Position numbers and translations under genes: made by a program. 64,000 bases of DNA from JALHUB01 sp963719465 (GTDB taxonomy: Bacteria; Chloroflexota; Dehalococcoidia; DSTF01; JALHUB01). Under the pieces are notes generated by a model. The model saw nothing but the letters and a program-made list of their open reading frames with translations. It made no database searches and was not told the origin of the DNA. Of this stretch, positions 52,648 to 61,753 are shown in pieces. Numbering within the stretch: position 1 is the first letter of the stretch; each line of letters starts with the position of its first letter. The DNA is taken from assembly GCA_963719465.1 (NCBI GenBank), contig OY970386.1, forward strand, positions 1,860,001-1,924,000, written 5' to 3'.

Positions 52648-53436
52648 TCAGGCGGCCGGCAGAAGCTTCGCCGGGTCGATATCGAGCGCTGTCAGCACCG
52701 CGCCGGTCCGGTCGGAGACGCGCAGCTTCTTGAATATGTGGCGAAGATGGGTCTTCGTCGTGCCGGCGCTGATGCCCAGCTGCGACGCAATCTCTTTGTT
52801 GCCCTTTCCCTCAGCCATCAGACGCAGGACCTCGCGTTCGCGCGGCGACAGCTTGGCGAGCGCCGAGTCTCTGCCGGTCGGCATCCGACCAAGGGACGCG
52901 GCGACGCCGGCCAGGTAGCCAAACAGGTCTCGCAGGATGACCGGCTCGACGGCACAGCCGCCGAATGCCAGCGTCAGCACCGCGTCGATGAGCCGCCAGG
53001 CGTGGACGTCCGCGCCCAGGTAGCCGCGCGCTCCCGCTCTCACGCAGGCAAGGAACACGTCGAGGTCGGGATGGTCGGTGACCACGAGCACGGGCATCGA
53101 GGCGCGGCTGTGCACGATCTGGCGCACGGCTTCAAGCCTCTGCGACTCGGAGAAGCCGTAGCCGATGAGCGCCACGTCCGGCGATTGTTTCGCGCACTCG
53201 GACACCGCGTCGTCGATAGTGCGGCAGGAGGCGACGACGTCCAGGTCTTCGCGAACGGCCAGCAGCCCGCGCAGCCCCTGGCGCGCCAGGTCAGTGGGGT
53301 CCGCGACGAGAACGCGAACCTGCGGGCCGCCCGCCAAGTTCTGGTGGGGCAGGGCGTCGTCTCGGAGGCCGCGGCCGGCCTGGCCTCTGCCGTTGAGCGG
53401 CAAGGCGCGTGCGCCATGCGGAGTCCGCTGCGTCAT
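52648..53436 (-). CDS. LuxR/NarL-type regulator with pseudo-receiver, copy 1
   Basis: 262 residues. A receiver-like domain (VRVLVADPTDLARQGLRGLL) is followed by a C-terminal LuxR helix-turn-helix (LSPREREVLRLMAEGKGNKE, IASQLGISAGTTKTHLRHIF, KKLRVSDRTGAV). The residue that should be the phospho-acceptor Asp is Gly (VALIGYGFSE), and one of the acidic pair is missing (VADP). Phosphorylation control is therefore unlikely. It is a tandem paralogue of the next gene, with an extra 35-residue N-terminus that may not be translated. Confidence 0.8.
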   Translation of the reverse strand: MTQRTPHGARALPLNGRGQAGRGLRDDALPHQNLAGGPQVRVLVADPTDLARQGLRGLLAVREDLDVVASCRTIDDAVSECAKQSPDVALIGYGFSESQRLEAVRQIVHSRASMPVLVVTDHPDLDVFLACVRAGARGYLGADVHAWRLIDAVLTLAFGGCAVEPVILRDLFGYLAGVAASLGRMPTGRDSALAKLSPREREVLRLMAEGKGNKEIASQLGISAGTTKTHLRHIFKKLRVSDRTGAVLTALDIDPAKLLPAA

Positions 53437-53508
53437 AGAGGATTATCGTTCGAGGACGGCTCTGTCGTTATAGGCAGCGGCCTGTCCGACGAATCTTTGT
53501 CGGAAGGA

Positions 53509-54198
53509 TCAGGCGGCCGGCAGCAGGCGCGAGGCGTCGATTTCAAGCGCTGTCAGCACGGCGCCGGTTCGGTCGGACACCTGGAGCTTGCGGAACATGT
53601 GCCGCAGGTGGGTCTTGGCGGTGCCGACGCTGATTCCGAGGAGGGCGGCGATCTCCTTGTTTCCGCGGCCCTGGGCCATCAGACGCAGCACCTCCCGTTC
53701 ACGGAGCGTGAGCCTTTCCATGGGTGACGCCGCTTCGCTTGAGGCTCTGGCCGGTCGAGCGGCAGGGACGGCATGCCGGCTCAGCAGGGCGAACAGCTCG
53801 GGCATGACGCAGGAATCAACGGCGCAGCCACCGGAACTCAGCTCCCGGACGGCTTCAATTAGCCCTGACGCGTCTACGTTTCCTCCCAGGTAGCCCCGAG
53901 CTCCAGCTTTAATGCACGACAGGAATGCTTCCAGCTCGGGGTGATCGGTCAGGACAAGCAAGGGGATCCACGGCCGGTTTCTTTGTATTTCACGAACCGT
54001 CTCCAGTCGCTGAGGCTCGGAGAAGCCGTAGCCCAGAAGGACCACGTCCGGCGACTGCGCCATCGCTTCGGATACTGTCTCGTTTCCCGTTCGGCAAGAG
54101 GCGACCACCGCGAAATCCTCCTGGGCGGACAGCAGGCCGGACAGGCCCTGGCGCGCGAGGTCGGCCGGGTCGGCGATAAGAACGCGTATCTTCTCCAT
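53509..54198 (-). CDS. LuxR/NarL-type regulator with pseudo-receiver, copy 2
   Basis: 229 residues, MEKIRVLIADPADLARQGLS at the start. As in its neighbour, the acceptor Asp is Gly (VVLLGYGFSEP). The LuxR domain LTLREREVLRLMAQGRGNKE, IAALLGISVGTAKTHLRHMF is intact. Pairwise similarity to copy 1 is high along the full length, with a more variable linker. Upstream of it lies a 200-base gap. Both copies keep the same atypical residue, so it arose before the duplication. Confidence 0.82.
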   Translation of the reverse strand: MEKIRVLIADPADLARQGLSGLLSAQEDFAVVASCRTGNETVSEAMAQSPDVVLLGYGFSEPQRLETVREIQRNRPWIPLLVLTDHPELEAFLSCIKAGARGYLGGNVDASGLIEAVRELSSGGCAVDSCVMPELFALLSRHAVPAARPARASSEAASPMERLTLREREVLRLMAQGRGNKEIAALLGISVGTAKTHLRHMFRKLQVSDRTGAVLTALEIDASRLLPAA

Positions 54199-54397
54199 TG
54201 AGGTCTAACCTCCTGTCAATCGAGGCGGGATATAGTGCGGAGTTATCTGGAACCGCTTTTTGCCACCACATCGATTATGCTTTCTTCTCAAGAGCGCGCA
54301 TATGAGGGTAGCGACTAAACGCTGCCGGGGTCAGACGGATATGCCGGGCGGGGGTCATCTAATCCCAAGGGATGTCTGCCTTTGGGGAGATGAAAGG

Positions 54398-56890
54398 CTA
54401 GTCTTCGGTGGTGGCTTTGAGGCGCAGCGTTTGCACGCCCCAGGGCCGCATGACGGAGCCGCCGCTCGCCGCGTCATCGACCAGGTCGAGGGAGCAGCGC
54501 TGCACGGACAGCGAGCCGCCGCTCTCGATCCGCGCCTCCAGCGAGCCGGTCGAGGCGTTCCACAGGCGCACGTAGACGCTGCCGTTGTGGACGAACATCG
54601 CGGAGAGGAGCGCCTGCGCGGGCTCGATACTGAGGAAGCTGCCTCCCGGGGGAATCCGGCCGGCGTGCGGCGTGACGAACACGCCAAGGCAAGGGAGCTG
54701 GTAGTCGAGCGCCGCCCGCATCGCGTCCAGGCGCGACGCGAAGGGCAGCAGGGCGCATTCCCAGACGCCGGTCCCCTTGACCGTGCCATCGAAGGCCTTG
54801 CTCTTCGGCGCCCAGGCGAGGGCGTTTCGGAGGATGCCCTGGGCTGCGTCAAAATGGTGGCTCCGGCTGCCGCGATTGAGCAGCGCCAGGCCGCGCTGGC
54901 GCTCGTCGTCCAGGCCGGCGACGCTCAGCGCGTGCGCTCTCTCGCCGTCGACCTCCTCGAGCAGGAACGGCGTGTCGGCGAAGAAGCGGGTCAGGGGCGA
55001 GTGCAGGTTCAGGGCCAGCATCTTCGCTTCCTCGCCTGCCTCCAGCCGCCCATCGCGCAGTTCAGGGCCGAAGACCGCGCCGCGCCCGAAGCCTACCTCC
55101 GTCCGAACGTCGATGCGGGGCAGCGCGTGATAGAGGGTGAACTGCTGCCTGAAGGGCATGCCGGCGAGGCGGCCTTCGATGAGATAGCGGTCGAAAACGT
55201 CGCCAAGGCGGTGGCCGACGATCGCTTTGACGGACTCACGGGAGTCGAGCAGACGCTTCTTCTTCCAGACGGTGAGGTGAGCGGCGGCTGTCGTGAGGCT
55301 TTCGCCATCGACGTCGATTCTCAGGGCACCGTCGTCGCCGATTTCGGCCGAGTAGAAGGCGTTGGTGAAGAGACGCGAATCCAGGACCTTCTTGCGGGCG
55401 GGCGCTTCCCGCGCTCCCGTCGCCCGCACCTCGAGTAGCTGATAGCCGAGCGCCGGGATTCGGACGACGAAGCCCAGGGTGACGTAGCCGCCGTGTCGCT
55501 CCACGACCTGCGACGGCACCTCCTGGTCGCCGTTGAAGATGCGATAGCCTTCGCCGCCGAGCTTGGCCTCCATGTATTCTTCGCGAGGCCAGGAGGAGGG
55601 GTTGAAGATGACGAGGCCGCGGGACTGTACTGAAGAGCTGTCGATGTGCAAGGCGAGATAACGCGCCGCCGATTGGGCCGACGTCCGCGCGGCCTTCGAA
55701 GCTTCCGATGGGCCGGGGAGGCCGCGACTCTGCGCCCGCAACAGGCTCTTCCAGACCTGCTCGAGCATAAGCTCGTTGCTCTCGCGGCCCATGGCATAGG
55801 CGAGCGCGTCCAGGCGTTCCGCCAGCAGCAGCGACGCTTCGGCGCTGACGAGCTCGCGCTGACGGCGCCCGCCGAGCTCCCAGCGCCCCGGTCGCAGAGC
55901 GGATGAAGCCGGCTCGGCCAGAGCGGGCGATTCCGCCAGCTCGAAGTATTCGCGCGGCGTGACCAGCCGGATGTCGCTTCTTGCGGCGACCGTCGACCAG
56001 CCGGAGAAGCGGCCGCTCCACGTTTCTATGCCTTGTGTGCGACAGAGGAGGGGGTGCGACATCAGCGGCGTTTCCTGCCGAAACCGCTCCAATCGTTCGT
56101 TGCTCCAGAGGAACGGATCGGGATGGTCGCGGCCCTTCTTCGGCTTGACGGTCAGCGCGGCGTCGACTCTCGGGGTGAACGCAACGGGCACGTGTGTGCC
56201 GTCGGGCCCGCGCAGGAGGATCGGCGTCCGACGGTCTTCCGGCGCGCGAGCGGAGGTGCCGTCCAGCATGACGACGAGGCGACGCAGCCCGAAGCCGCGC
56301 AGGAGCTGCGGCAGCTGGGGGAAGAGGTGCGCCTCAGCGATCAGATACGATTCTCCCGTCGAGTCGAGCGCGTTGCGGGCGGCGAGGAGGCCGTGGAATA
56401 GCTGGCGGACAAACGACTCGCCGCTGAACGCTTCGCCGATCCCCTTCGTGTAGGGGCTGGCAACGACTTCGAGGCGGCCGATGGTGAGGGAGTCGCGCAG
56501 TCGCTGCAGGGTCTGCGGTTCGCCTTGCGCCAGCGCCGCGAAGGTCTCGCCATCGAGGTCGAGCACGGCGCGCAGGCGGTCGTTCATCAGAAGCGTTTCG
56601 GAAAGCGCGCCGATGAAAGGAAGCAGGCGCTGGGCGGCGCCGTCCCCCTTCCTCGAAGGCTTTCTCAGCGGCGCTTCGTAGCGGTAAAGGTCCAGCACGT
56701 GGACCGGACGGGCCAGCCCTTCCTCGAGGACGGTGCCGGCCGCTTCCTGGCCGAGGCGGAACTCCACGTCGAGCAGGCGCTCGATGCGCTTGTCCGGCGG
56801 GCTGGACCGCATCAGACGGGGAAGGTGGACCGGAGGTGAAAAAGGGATGAGCGCGTGAGGCGGATATTCGTCTGCTGGCCAAACGGTCAT
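54398..56890 (-). CDS. Glycoside hydrolase family 38-like protein with altered active site
   Basis: 830 residues. The overall order matches alpha-mannosidase-like proteins: an N-terminal barrel with PYTKGIGEAFSGESFVRQLF and FPQLPQLLRGFGLRRLVVML, a middle domain, and a GH38C-like beta domain (SRGLVIFNPSSWPREEYMEA, NAFYSAEIGDDGALRI, TEVGFGRGAVFGPE, LLNRGSRSHHFD). The usual H-x-H metal pair and the WLPD-type nucleophile Asp are not seen at the expected places (IAEAHLFPQLP instead). It may be inactive or have a different substrate. No signal peptide is visible. Confidence 0.6.
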   Translation of the reverse strand: MTVWPADEYPPHALIPFSPPVHLPRLMRSSPPDKRIERLLDVEFRLGQEAAGTVLEEGLARPVHVLDLYRYEAPLRKPSRKGDGAAQRLLPFIGALSETLLMNDRLRAVLDLDGETFAALAQGEPQTLQRLRDSLTIGRLEVVASPYTKGIGEAFSGESFVRQLFHGLLAARNALDSTGESYLIAEAHLFPQLPQLLRGFGLRRLVVMLDGTSARAPEDRRTPILLRGPDGTHVPVAFTPRVDAALTVKPKKGRDHPDPFLWSNERLERFRQETPLMSHPLLCRTQGIETWSGRFSGWSTVAARSDIRLVTPREYFELAESPALAEPASSALRPGRWELGGRRQRELVSAEASLLLAERLDALAYAMGRESNELMLEQVWKSLLRAQSRGLPGPSEASKAARTSAQSAARYLALHIDSSSVQSRGLVIFNPSSWPREEYMEAKLGGEGYRIFNGDQEVPSQVVERHGGYVTLGFVVRIPALGYQLLEVRATGAREAPARKKVLDSRLFTNAFYSAEIGDDGALRIDVDGESLTTAAAHLTVWKKKRLLDSRESVKAIVGHRLGDVFDRYLIEGRLAGMPFRQQFTLYHALPRIDVRTEVGFGRGAVFGPELRDGRLEAGEEAKMLALNLHSPLTRFFADTPFLLEEVDGERAHALSVAGLDDERQRGLALLNRGSRSHHFDAAQGILRNALAWAPKSKAFDGTVKGTGVWECALLPFASRLDAMRAALDYQLPCLGVFVTPHAGRIPPGGSFLSIEPAQALLSAMFVHNGSVYVRLWNASTGSLEARIESGGSLSVQRCSLDLVDDAASGGSVMRPWGVQTLRLKATTED

Positions 56891-57034
56891 ATGCGAATGC
56901 GGCCTCCCGATCGGCTTCCCGTTGCTTCGAAGGATAGGGAGAAGGCGCGAGGGTTGTCAACAAGCGGCGCGCGGACGTGAGCGCAAAAAGCGTCATGCTA
57001 TACTGAAGCCATCTCCACCATGGGAGGGAGCGTC

Positions 57035-59077
57035 ATGGAGGAGGACCGCGATCTTCAGGGCGCCAAGCTTCGCGTCGAGGAGTTGCGCTCTCTCATCTCC
57101 TACCACGACTATCGCTACTACGTCCTCGACAGCCCGGAGATAAGCGACGCCGAGTACGATGATCTGATGCGTGAGCTGCGCTCGCTGGAGGAGCGCTTCC
57201 CGCAGTTCATCACGCCGGATTCGCCGACGCAGCGGGTGAGCGGCCAGCCGGTCGAGGCGTTCGGCATCGTTCAGCACCGCCTGCCGCTGCTCAGCCTGGC
57301 GAACGCCTTCAGCGACGAAGAGCTACGCGCCTGGCAGCGTCGCGCGGCCGCTCTTGCCGGTCGCGACGATTTCGCGCTGGTCTGCGAACCGAAGATGGAC
57401 GGGCTCGCGGTCGCGCTGGTGTACGAGGACGGGCTTTTCGTCCAGGGCGCGACCCGAGGCGACGGCAGCCGCGGCGAGAACATCACCAAGAACCTGCGCA
57501 CCGTACATAGCATTCCCCTTCGCCTGGGCAAGGACGCGCCGCCGCGCTTCGAGGTCCGCGGCGAGGTGTACATGACGAAGGCGGGCTTCGAGCGGCTCAA
57601 CGAGGAGCGCGCCGCTGAAGGGCAGCCGCTCTTCGCCAACCCGCGCAACGCCGCCGCCGGCTCCGTCCGCCAACTCGACGCGCGGATCAGCGCCCGCCGG
57701 CCGCTCGACATATTCATCTATCAGCTCGGCTGGATGGAAGGGCGCTCGCCGCCGCCGACCCATTGGGAGACGCTGGGCTGGCTGGGTTCGCTGGGCTTTC
57801 GTACCAACCCGAACAACCAGCGCGTCGAGGGGATGGACGTGGCGATCCGCCTGATCCGCGACTGGGCGGGCCGCCGCGAGAGCCTGCCGTATGAGATCGA
57901 CGGCATCGTGGTGAAGATCGACGACCTGGCGCTGCAGGAACGGCTGGGCGCGGTCGGCCGCGAGCCGCGCTGGGCCATCGCCTTCAAGTTCCCGCCGGTC
58001 CAGGCGACGACGAAGCTGATCGACATCGGCGTCAACGTCGGCCGGACGGGCAGCCTTAACCCGTACGCCATCCTCGAGCCCGTGCACATAGGCGGAGCGA
58101 CCGTCAAGCTGGCGACGCTGCACAACGAGGACGATATCCACCGCAAGGACATCCGCATCGGTGACACCGTTATCGTCCAGCGCGCCGGCGACGTGATCCC
58201 GCAGGTCGTCGGGCCGGTGGTGAGCCTGCGCACCGGGAAAGAGCGCGTCTACAAGACGCCGGAGAAGTGCCCCGTCTGCCGGGCGCCCGTCCGCCGGCTG
58301 GAGGGCGAGGCGATGAGCTACTGCACGAACACGGCCTGTCCGGCGCAGGCGTTTCGGCTGCTGACGCATTTCGTCTCGCGCGGGGCGATGGATATCGAAG
58401 GGATCGGCGAGTCGCTGGCGGGCGTGCTGCTGGACAAAGGGCTCGTGGCCGACCCGGGCGATATCTACAGCCTCAAAGCCGAGCAACTGGCCGACCTGAT
58501 GCTTACCGGGAAAGACCTGGCGCGGCGGCTGGGCGAGAAGATGGCGGCGAAGATCATCGACCAGACGGAGCGGAGCAAGGAGCGGCCGCTCAGCCGCGTC
58601 ATCTTCGCGCTGGGCATCCGGCACGTCGGCAGCGAGATGGCCGACCGCCTGGCGGAGCATTTCGGCAGCATCGACGCGATGGCGGCGGCGTCGGACGAGG
58701 AGCTGCAGGCGGTGCCGACCGTCGGGCCGAAGATCGCGCAGAGCGTGCGCGCGTACTTCGAGGACGAGGACAACCGGCGCATCGTCGAGAAGCTGCGACG
58801 GGCCGGCGTGCGGCTGGCGGGGGAGCGGGCGGCGCGGGAGGAAGGGCCGCTGCACGGCCTGACCATCGTAGTCACCGGCACGCTGGCGACGCTGACGCGC
58901 GAGGAGGCGGAGGAGCAGGTGCGGGAAGCGGGCGGGAGCGCGGCGTCGAGCGTGAGCCGAAAGACGGACTACGTGGTGGTGGGCGAGAGCCCGGGGTCGA
59001 AGGCGCAGCGGGCGCAGGAGCTGGGGACGAAGGTCCTATCGGAGGAGGAGTTCCTGGCGCTGCTGGGACGCCGATAG
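57035..59077 (+). CDS. ligA: NAD+-dependent DNA ligase
   Basis: 680 residues from the ATG at 57035; GGGAGGG is 6 bases upstream, so the ATG at 57020 is not used. Domain Ia has YHDYRYYVLDSPEISDAEYD; the adenylation Lys is K120 in CEPKMDGLAVAL. The OB domain, the four-Cys zinc finger (CPVCRAPV...YCTNTACPA), helix-hairpin-helix repeats and a C-terminal BRCT domain (LHGLTIVVTGTLATLTREEA) are all present. It joins nicks in replication and repair and is normally essential. Confidence 0.96.
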   Translation: MEEDRDLQGAKLRVEELRSLISYHDYRYYVLDSPEISDAEYDDLMRELRSLEERFPQFITPDSPTQRVSGQPVEAFGIVQHRLPLLSLANAFSDEELRAWQRRAAALAGRDDFALVCEPKMDGLAVALVYEDGLFVQGATRGDGSRGENITKNLRTVHSIPLRLGKDAPPRFEVRGEVYMTKAGFERLNEERAAEGQPLFANPRNAAAGSVRQLDARISARRPLDIFIYQLGWMEGRSPPPTHWETLGWLGSLGFRTNPNNQRVEGMDVAIRLIRDWAGRRESLPYEIDGIVVKIDDLALQERLGAVGREPRWAIAFKFPPVQATTKLIDIGVNVGRTGSLNPYAILEPVHIGGATVKLATLHNEDDIHRKDIRIGDTVIVQRAGDVIPQVVGPVVSLRTGKERVYKTPEKCPVCRAPVRRLEGEAMSYCTNTACPAQAFRLLTHFVSRGAMDIEGIGESLAGVLLDKGLVADPGDIYSLKAEQLADLMLTGKDLARRLGEKMAAKIIDQTERSKERPLSRVIFALGIRHVGSEMADRLAEHFGSIDAMAAASDEELQAVPTVGPKIAQSVRAYFEDEDNRRIVEKLRRAGVRLAGERAAREEGPLHGLTIVVTGTLATLTREEAEEQVREAGGSAASSVSRKTDYVVVGESPGSKAQRAQELGTKVLSEEEFLALLGRR

Positions 59078-59175
59078 CCCCGTGGAAGCATCGCCCCGGC
59101 GCTGCGTCGATTTATCGCTTTGGTTTGCCCCTGCGGATATTTCGAAGCGTTAGAAGAACGCCTTGCTGTAAGCCC

Positions 59176-59204
59176 TTTCGCGTTCCCCGTCGATGCGCTA
59201 TAAT
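59176..59204 (+). promoter_or_regulatory. Promoter for the mreB cell-shape operon
   Basis: A perfect TATAAT at 59199-59204, but only a weak -35 (TTTCGC at 59176). It lies 43 bases before the mreB GTG, which follows AAGGAG at 59234-59239. Confidence 0.4.
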
Positions 59205-59247
59205 GCGCCACGATTCGAATCGTCATCTAGCCAAGGAGCGGCTTTCC

Positions 59248-60309
59248 GTGTGGAATCCCCTGTCCGCCTTCATGGGCGCTTTCTCGCACGACATCGGCAT
59301 TGACCTGGGCACGGCGAACACGCTGGTCATGGTCAAGGGCCGCGGCATCGTCATCGACGAGCCGTCCGTCGTCGCCATCGACCGCGTGAGCAAGAAAATA
59401 CTGGCGATCGGCGCCGAGGCGAAGCGGATGGTGGGGCGCACGCCCTCGAACATCGTCGCCGTCCGCCCCATGCGCGACGGCGTCATCTCCGACTTCCAGG
59501 TGACCGAGCGAATGCTGCAGTACTTCATCCGCTCGGTGCATGAGAAGTTCGGCTTCGGCATCCCGCGGCCGCGCGTCGTCGTCGGCATTCCGAGCGGCGT
59601 GACGGAGGTCGAGAAGCGGGCCGTGCACGACGCCGCCCTGAACGCGGGCGCCCGCGCGGCCTACCTGGTCGAGGAGCCGATGGCGGCGGCTATCGGCGCG
59701 GGCCTGCCGATTATGGAGCCCAGCGGTTGCATGATCGTCGACATCGGCGGCGGGACGACGGAGGTGGCGGTGATAGCGCTGGGCGGCATCGTCGTCGCCA
59801 CATCGGTGCGGACGGCGGGCGACGAGATGGACCAGGAGATAATGGCCTACGCGCGCCAGGTGCACAACCTGCTGATCGGCGAGCGGACGGCGGAGGAGAT
59901 AAAGATCGAAGCGGGCTCGGCGTTCCCGATGGACGAGGAGGGGACGGTGGTGCTGCGCGGACGGGACCTGGCGACCGGCCTGCCGAAGTCGGTCGAGGTC
60001 AGCACGGTGGAGCTGCGCGACGCCCTTTCCGGCTCGATAAACGCCATCGTCGACGCCGTTCGATCTACAATCGAGATCACGCCGCCGGAACTGGTGGCCG
60101 ACCTGATGTACCGCGGCATCGCGCTGGCGGGCGGAGGCGCGCTGCTGGCGGGGCTGGACCGACGGCTGGCGCAGGAGACGAAGTTCCCGGTCTACGTGGC
60201 GGAAGGGCCGCTGACCTGCGTCGTGCGCGGCGCCGGCGAAGTGTTGGAGGAAGCAGCCCTCCTTTCGAAGGTGCAGGCGAACCTGGCGGCGCGCAAGCCT
60301 CCGCGCTAG
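59248..60309 (+). CDS. mreB: Rod shape-determining actin homologue MreB
   Basis: 353 residues from a GTG at 59248 (the frame is open far upstream, inside antisense ligA). The actin-fold motifs are GIDLGTANTLVMVKGRGIVI, VVVGIPSGVTEVEKRAV, EEPMAAAIGAGLP, MIVDIGGGTTEVAVIALGGI and GIALAGGGALL. It polymerises under the membrane and positions the elongasome. First gene of mreB-mreC-mreD-mrdA-rodA. Confidence 0.95.
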   Translation: MWNPLSAFMGAFSHDIGIDLGTANTLVMVKGRGIVIDEPSVVAIDRVSKKILAIGAEAKRMVGRTPSNIVAVRPMRDGVISDFQVTERMLQYFIRSVHEKFGFGIPRPRVVVGIPSGVTEVEKRAVHDAALNAGARAAYLVEEPMAAAIGAGLPIMEPSGCMIVDIGGGTTEVAVIALGGIVVATSVRTAGDEMDQEIMAYARQVHNLLIGERTAEEIKIEAGSAFPMDEEGTVVLRGRDLATGLPKSVEVSTVELRDALSGSINAIVDAVRSTIEITPPELVADLMYRGIALAGGGALLAGLDRRLAQETKFPVYVAEGPLTCVVRGAGEVLEEAALLSKVQANLAARKPPR

Positions 60310-60402
60310 ACCCTCGGCGCGGCCGGCTATCGTGCGGTTGGTAGTGATTCCCCGGCGGCGGCTCTTTCCAGGCCGCGTCGTCGCCGAGATGAGGGTGGCG
60401 CG

Positions 60403-61227
60403 ATGAGCTCTCGGCTGGGCACCTGGACGTTGGGGATTGTCGGCCTCAGCCTCGTTCTCATCCTGCTGTCGCGCGCGGGCGTGATCGACCCCTTCCAGAA
60501 CGCTTTTCTCAACATCACTTCGCCGGTGGAGCACGGGCTTCGCAACGTCGCCGACCCGATCGCCGGCTGGCTCTCCAACGTCCGCGACATCAACGATGTG
60601 CGCAGCGAGAACGACAGTCTGCGGGCTGAGAATGAGCAGCTCAAAGACGAGGTCTCGCGGCTGCAGGAAGGCCAGGCGCAACTGCAGTCGCTGCAGAAGC
60701 TGCTCCAGGTGGTGCAGAGCAATCCGACGGAGCAGTATCTGACGGCGCACGTCCTGGCGAAAGACCCCGATAGCCTGAAAGAGGCCGTCGCCATCGACCG
60801 CGGCAAGCGCGACGGGCTGCAGGAGGGGATGGTTGTGGTGACGGAGGGGCACAGCGTCGTCGGCACGGTGACGAAGCTGTTCGATTCCTACGCGTGGGTC
60901 ACGCTGGTGACCGACCCCAGCAGCGCGATCTCGGCGATGGTGCAGGAATCGCGGGCGGAGGGCGTCGTTAGCGGCAGCTACAGTCGCAAGCTGTCAATCG
61001 ATTTCGTCGGGCAGGGTGCCGTGGTCAAGGACGGCGATACGGTGATAACTTCGGCGATCGGCGGCATGTACCCGGCGGGGCTGGTCGTCGGCAAGGTGAC
61101 GAATGTCGGCGGCGGGCCGCAGGACCTGTTCGAGTCGGTGGCGCTGGAGCCGCTGGCGAGCCTGTCGCACCTGGAGACGGTATTGGTGCTGACGAGCTTC
61201 GTGCCGCAGAAGCTGGTGACGCCGTGA
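60403..61227 (+). CDS. mreC: Rod shape-determining protein MreC
   Basis: 274 residues. One N-terminal membrane segment (LGIVGLSLVLILLSRAGVI) is followed by a coiled coil (ENDSLRAENEQLKDEVSRLQ) and the MreC beta-domain (DSLKEAVAIDRGKRDGLQEG, MVVVTEGHSVVGTVTKLFD, GDTVITSAIGGMYPAGLVVG). It links MreB to PBP2 outside the membrane. Its stop overlaps the mreD start. Confidence 0.92.
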   Translation: MSSRLGTWTLGIVGLSLVLILLSRAGVIDPFQNAFLNITSPVEHGLRNVADPIAGWLSNVRDINDVRSENDSLRAENEQLKDEVSRLQEGQAQLQSLQKLLQVVQSNPTEQYLTAHVLAKDPDSLKEAVAIDRGKRDGLQEGMVVVTEGHSVVGTVTKLFDSYAWVTLVTDPSSAISAMVQESRAEGVVSGSYSRKLSIDFVGQGAVVKDGDTVITSAIGGMYPAGLVVGKVTNVGGGPQDLFESVALEPLASLSHLETVLVLTSFVPQKLVTP

Positions 61228-61724
61228 AGTACGTCTTCGCGACGCTGCTGCTCCTGCTGACGGCGCTGGTGCAGACGTTGGTGATGCCGGCGTTCCCGAT
61301 ATTCGGCGTCACGCCCAACCTGGTGCTGGTGCTGCTCGTCGCCTGGACGGTGGTGCGCGGCCGGCAGGAGGCGATGGTGGTGATACCGATCGGCGGCCTC
61401 TGGCTCAGCCTGCTGGGAAGCCAGCCGGTCGGCGTGGCGCTTCTGGCGGCGGTGCCGGTGCTGCTGCTGGCGGAGCTCGGGGCGTTCAATCCGACGTTGA
61501 GCAAGCTGCTCCTGGCGCTGGCGGTGGCCTTTGCGTCCAGCCTGATCTACGAAGCAGTCCTGCTCGTGGCGCTGCGGCTGGAGGGGGACAGCGTCGGCTG
61601 GCTGCTGGCGATTGTGCACGTGGTGATCCCAACGACGGCGGTGAACGTGCTGTTCACGCTGCCGCTCTACTGGTTGGTCTGGCTGCGGACCGGCGGCCTG
61701 GCGAAGATACGTAGCTACGTCTGA
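61224..61724 (+). CDS. mreD: Rod shape-determining protein MreD
   Basis: 166 residues, GTG start overlapping the mreC stop by 4 bases. Five or so membrane segments (YVFATLLLLLTALVQTLVMP, NLVLVLLVAWTVVRGR, IPTTAVNVLFTLPLYWLVWL). The sequence is diverged, as is usual for MreD; the call rests largely on position between mreC and PBP2. Confidence 0.85.
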   Translation: MKYVFATLLLLLTALVQTLVMPAFPIFGVTPNLVLVLLVAWTVVRGRQEAMVVIPIGGLWLSLLGSQPVGVALLAAVPVLLLAELGAFNPTLSKLLLALAVAFASSLIYEAVLLVALRLEGDSVGWLLAIVHVVIPTTAVNVLFTLPLYWLVWLRTGGLAKIRSYV

Positions 61725-61753
61725 AGGACGGTCTCGGGGAGCCGAGGGTCAAT

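Noticed and set aside
57323..58855. 510-residue minus-strand frame
   Set aside because: Antisense shadow of ligA, whose domains are complete on the plus strand.
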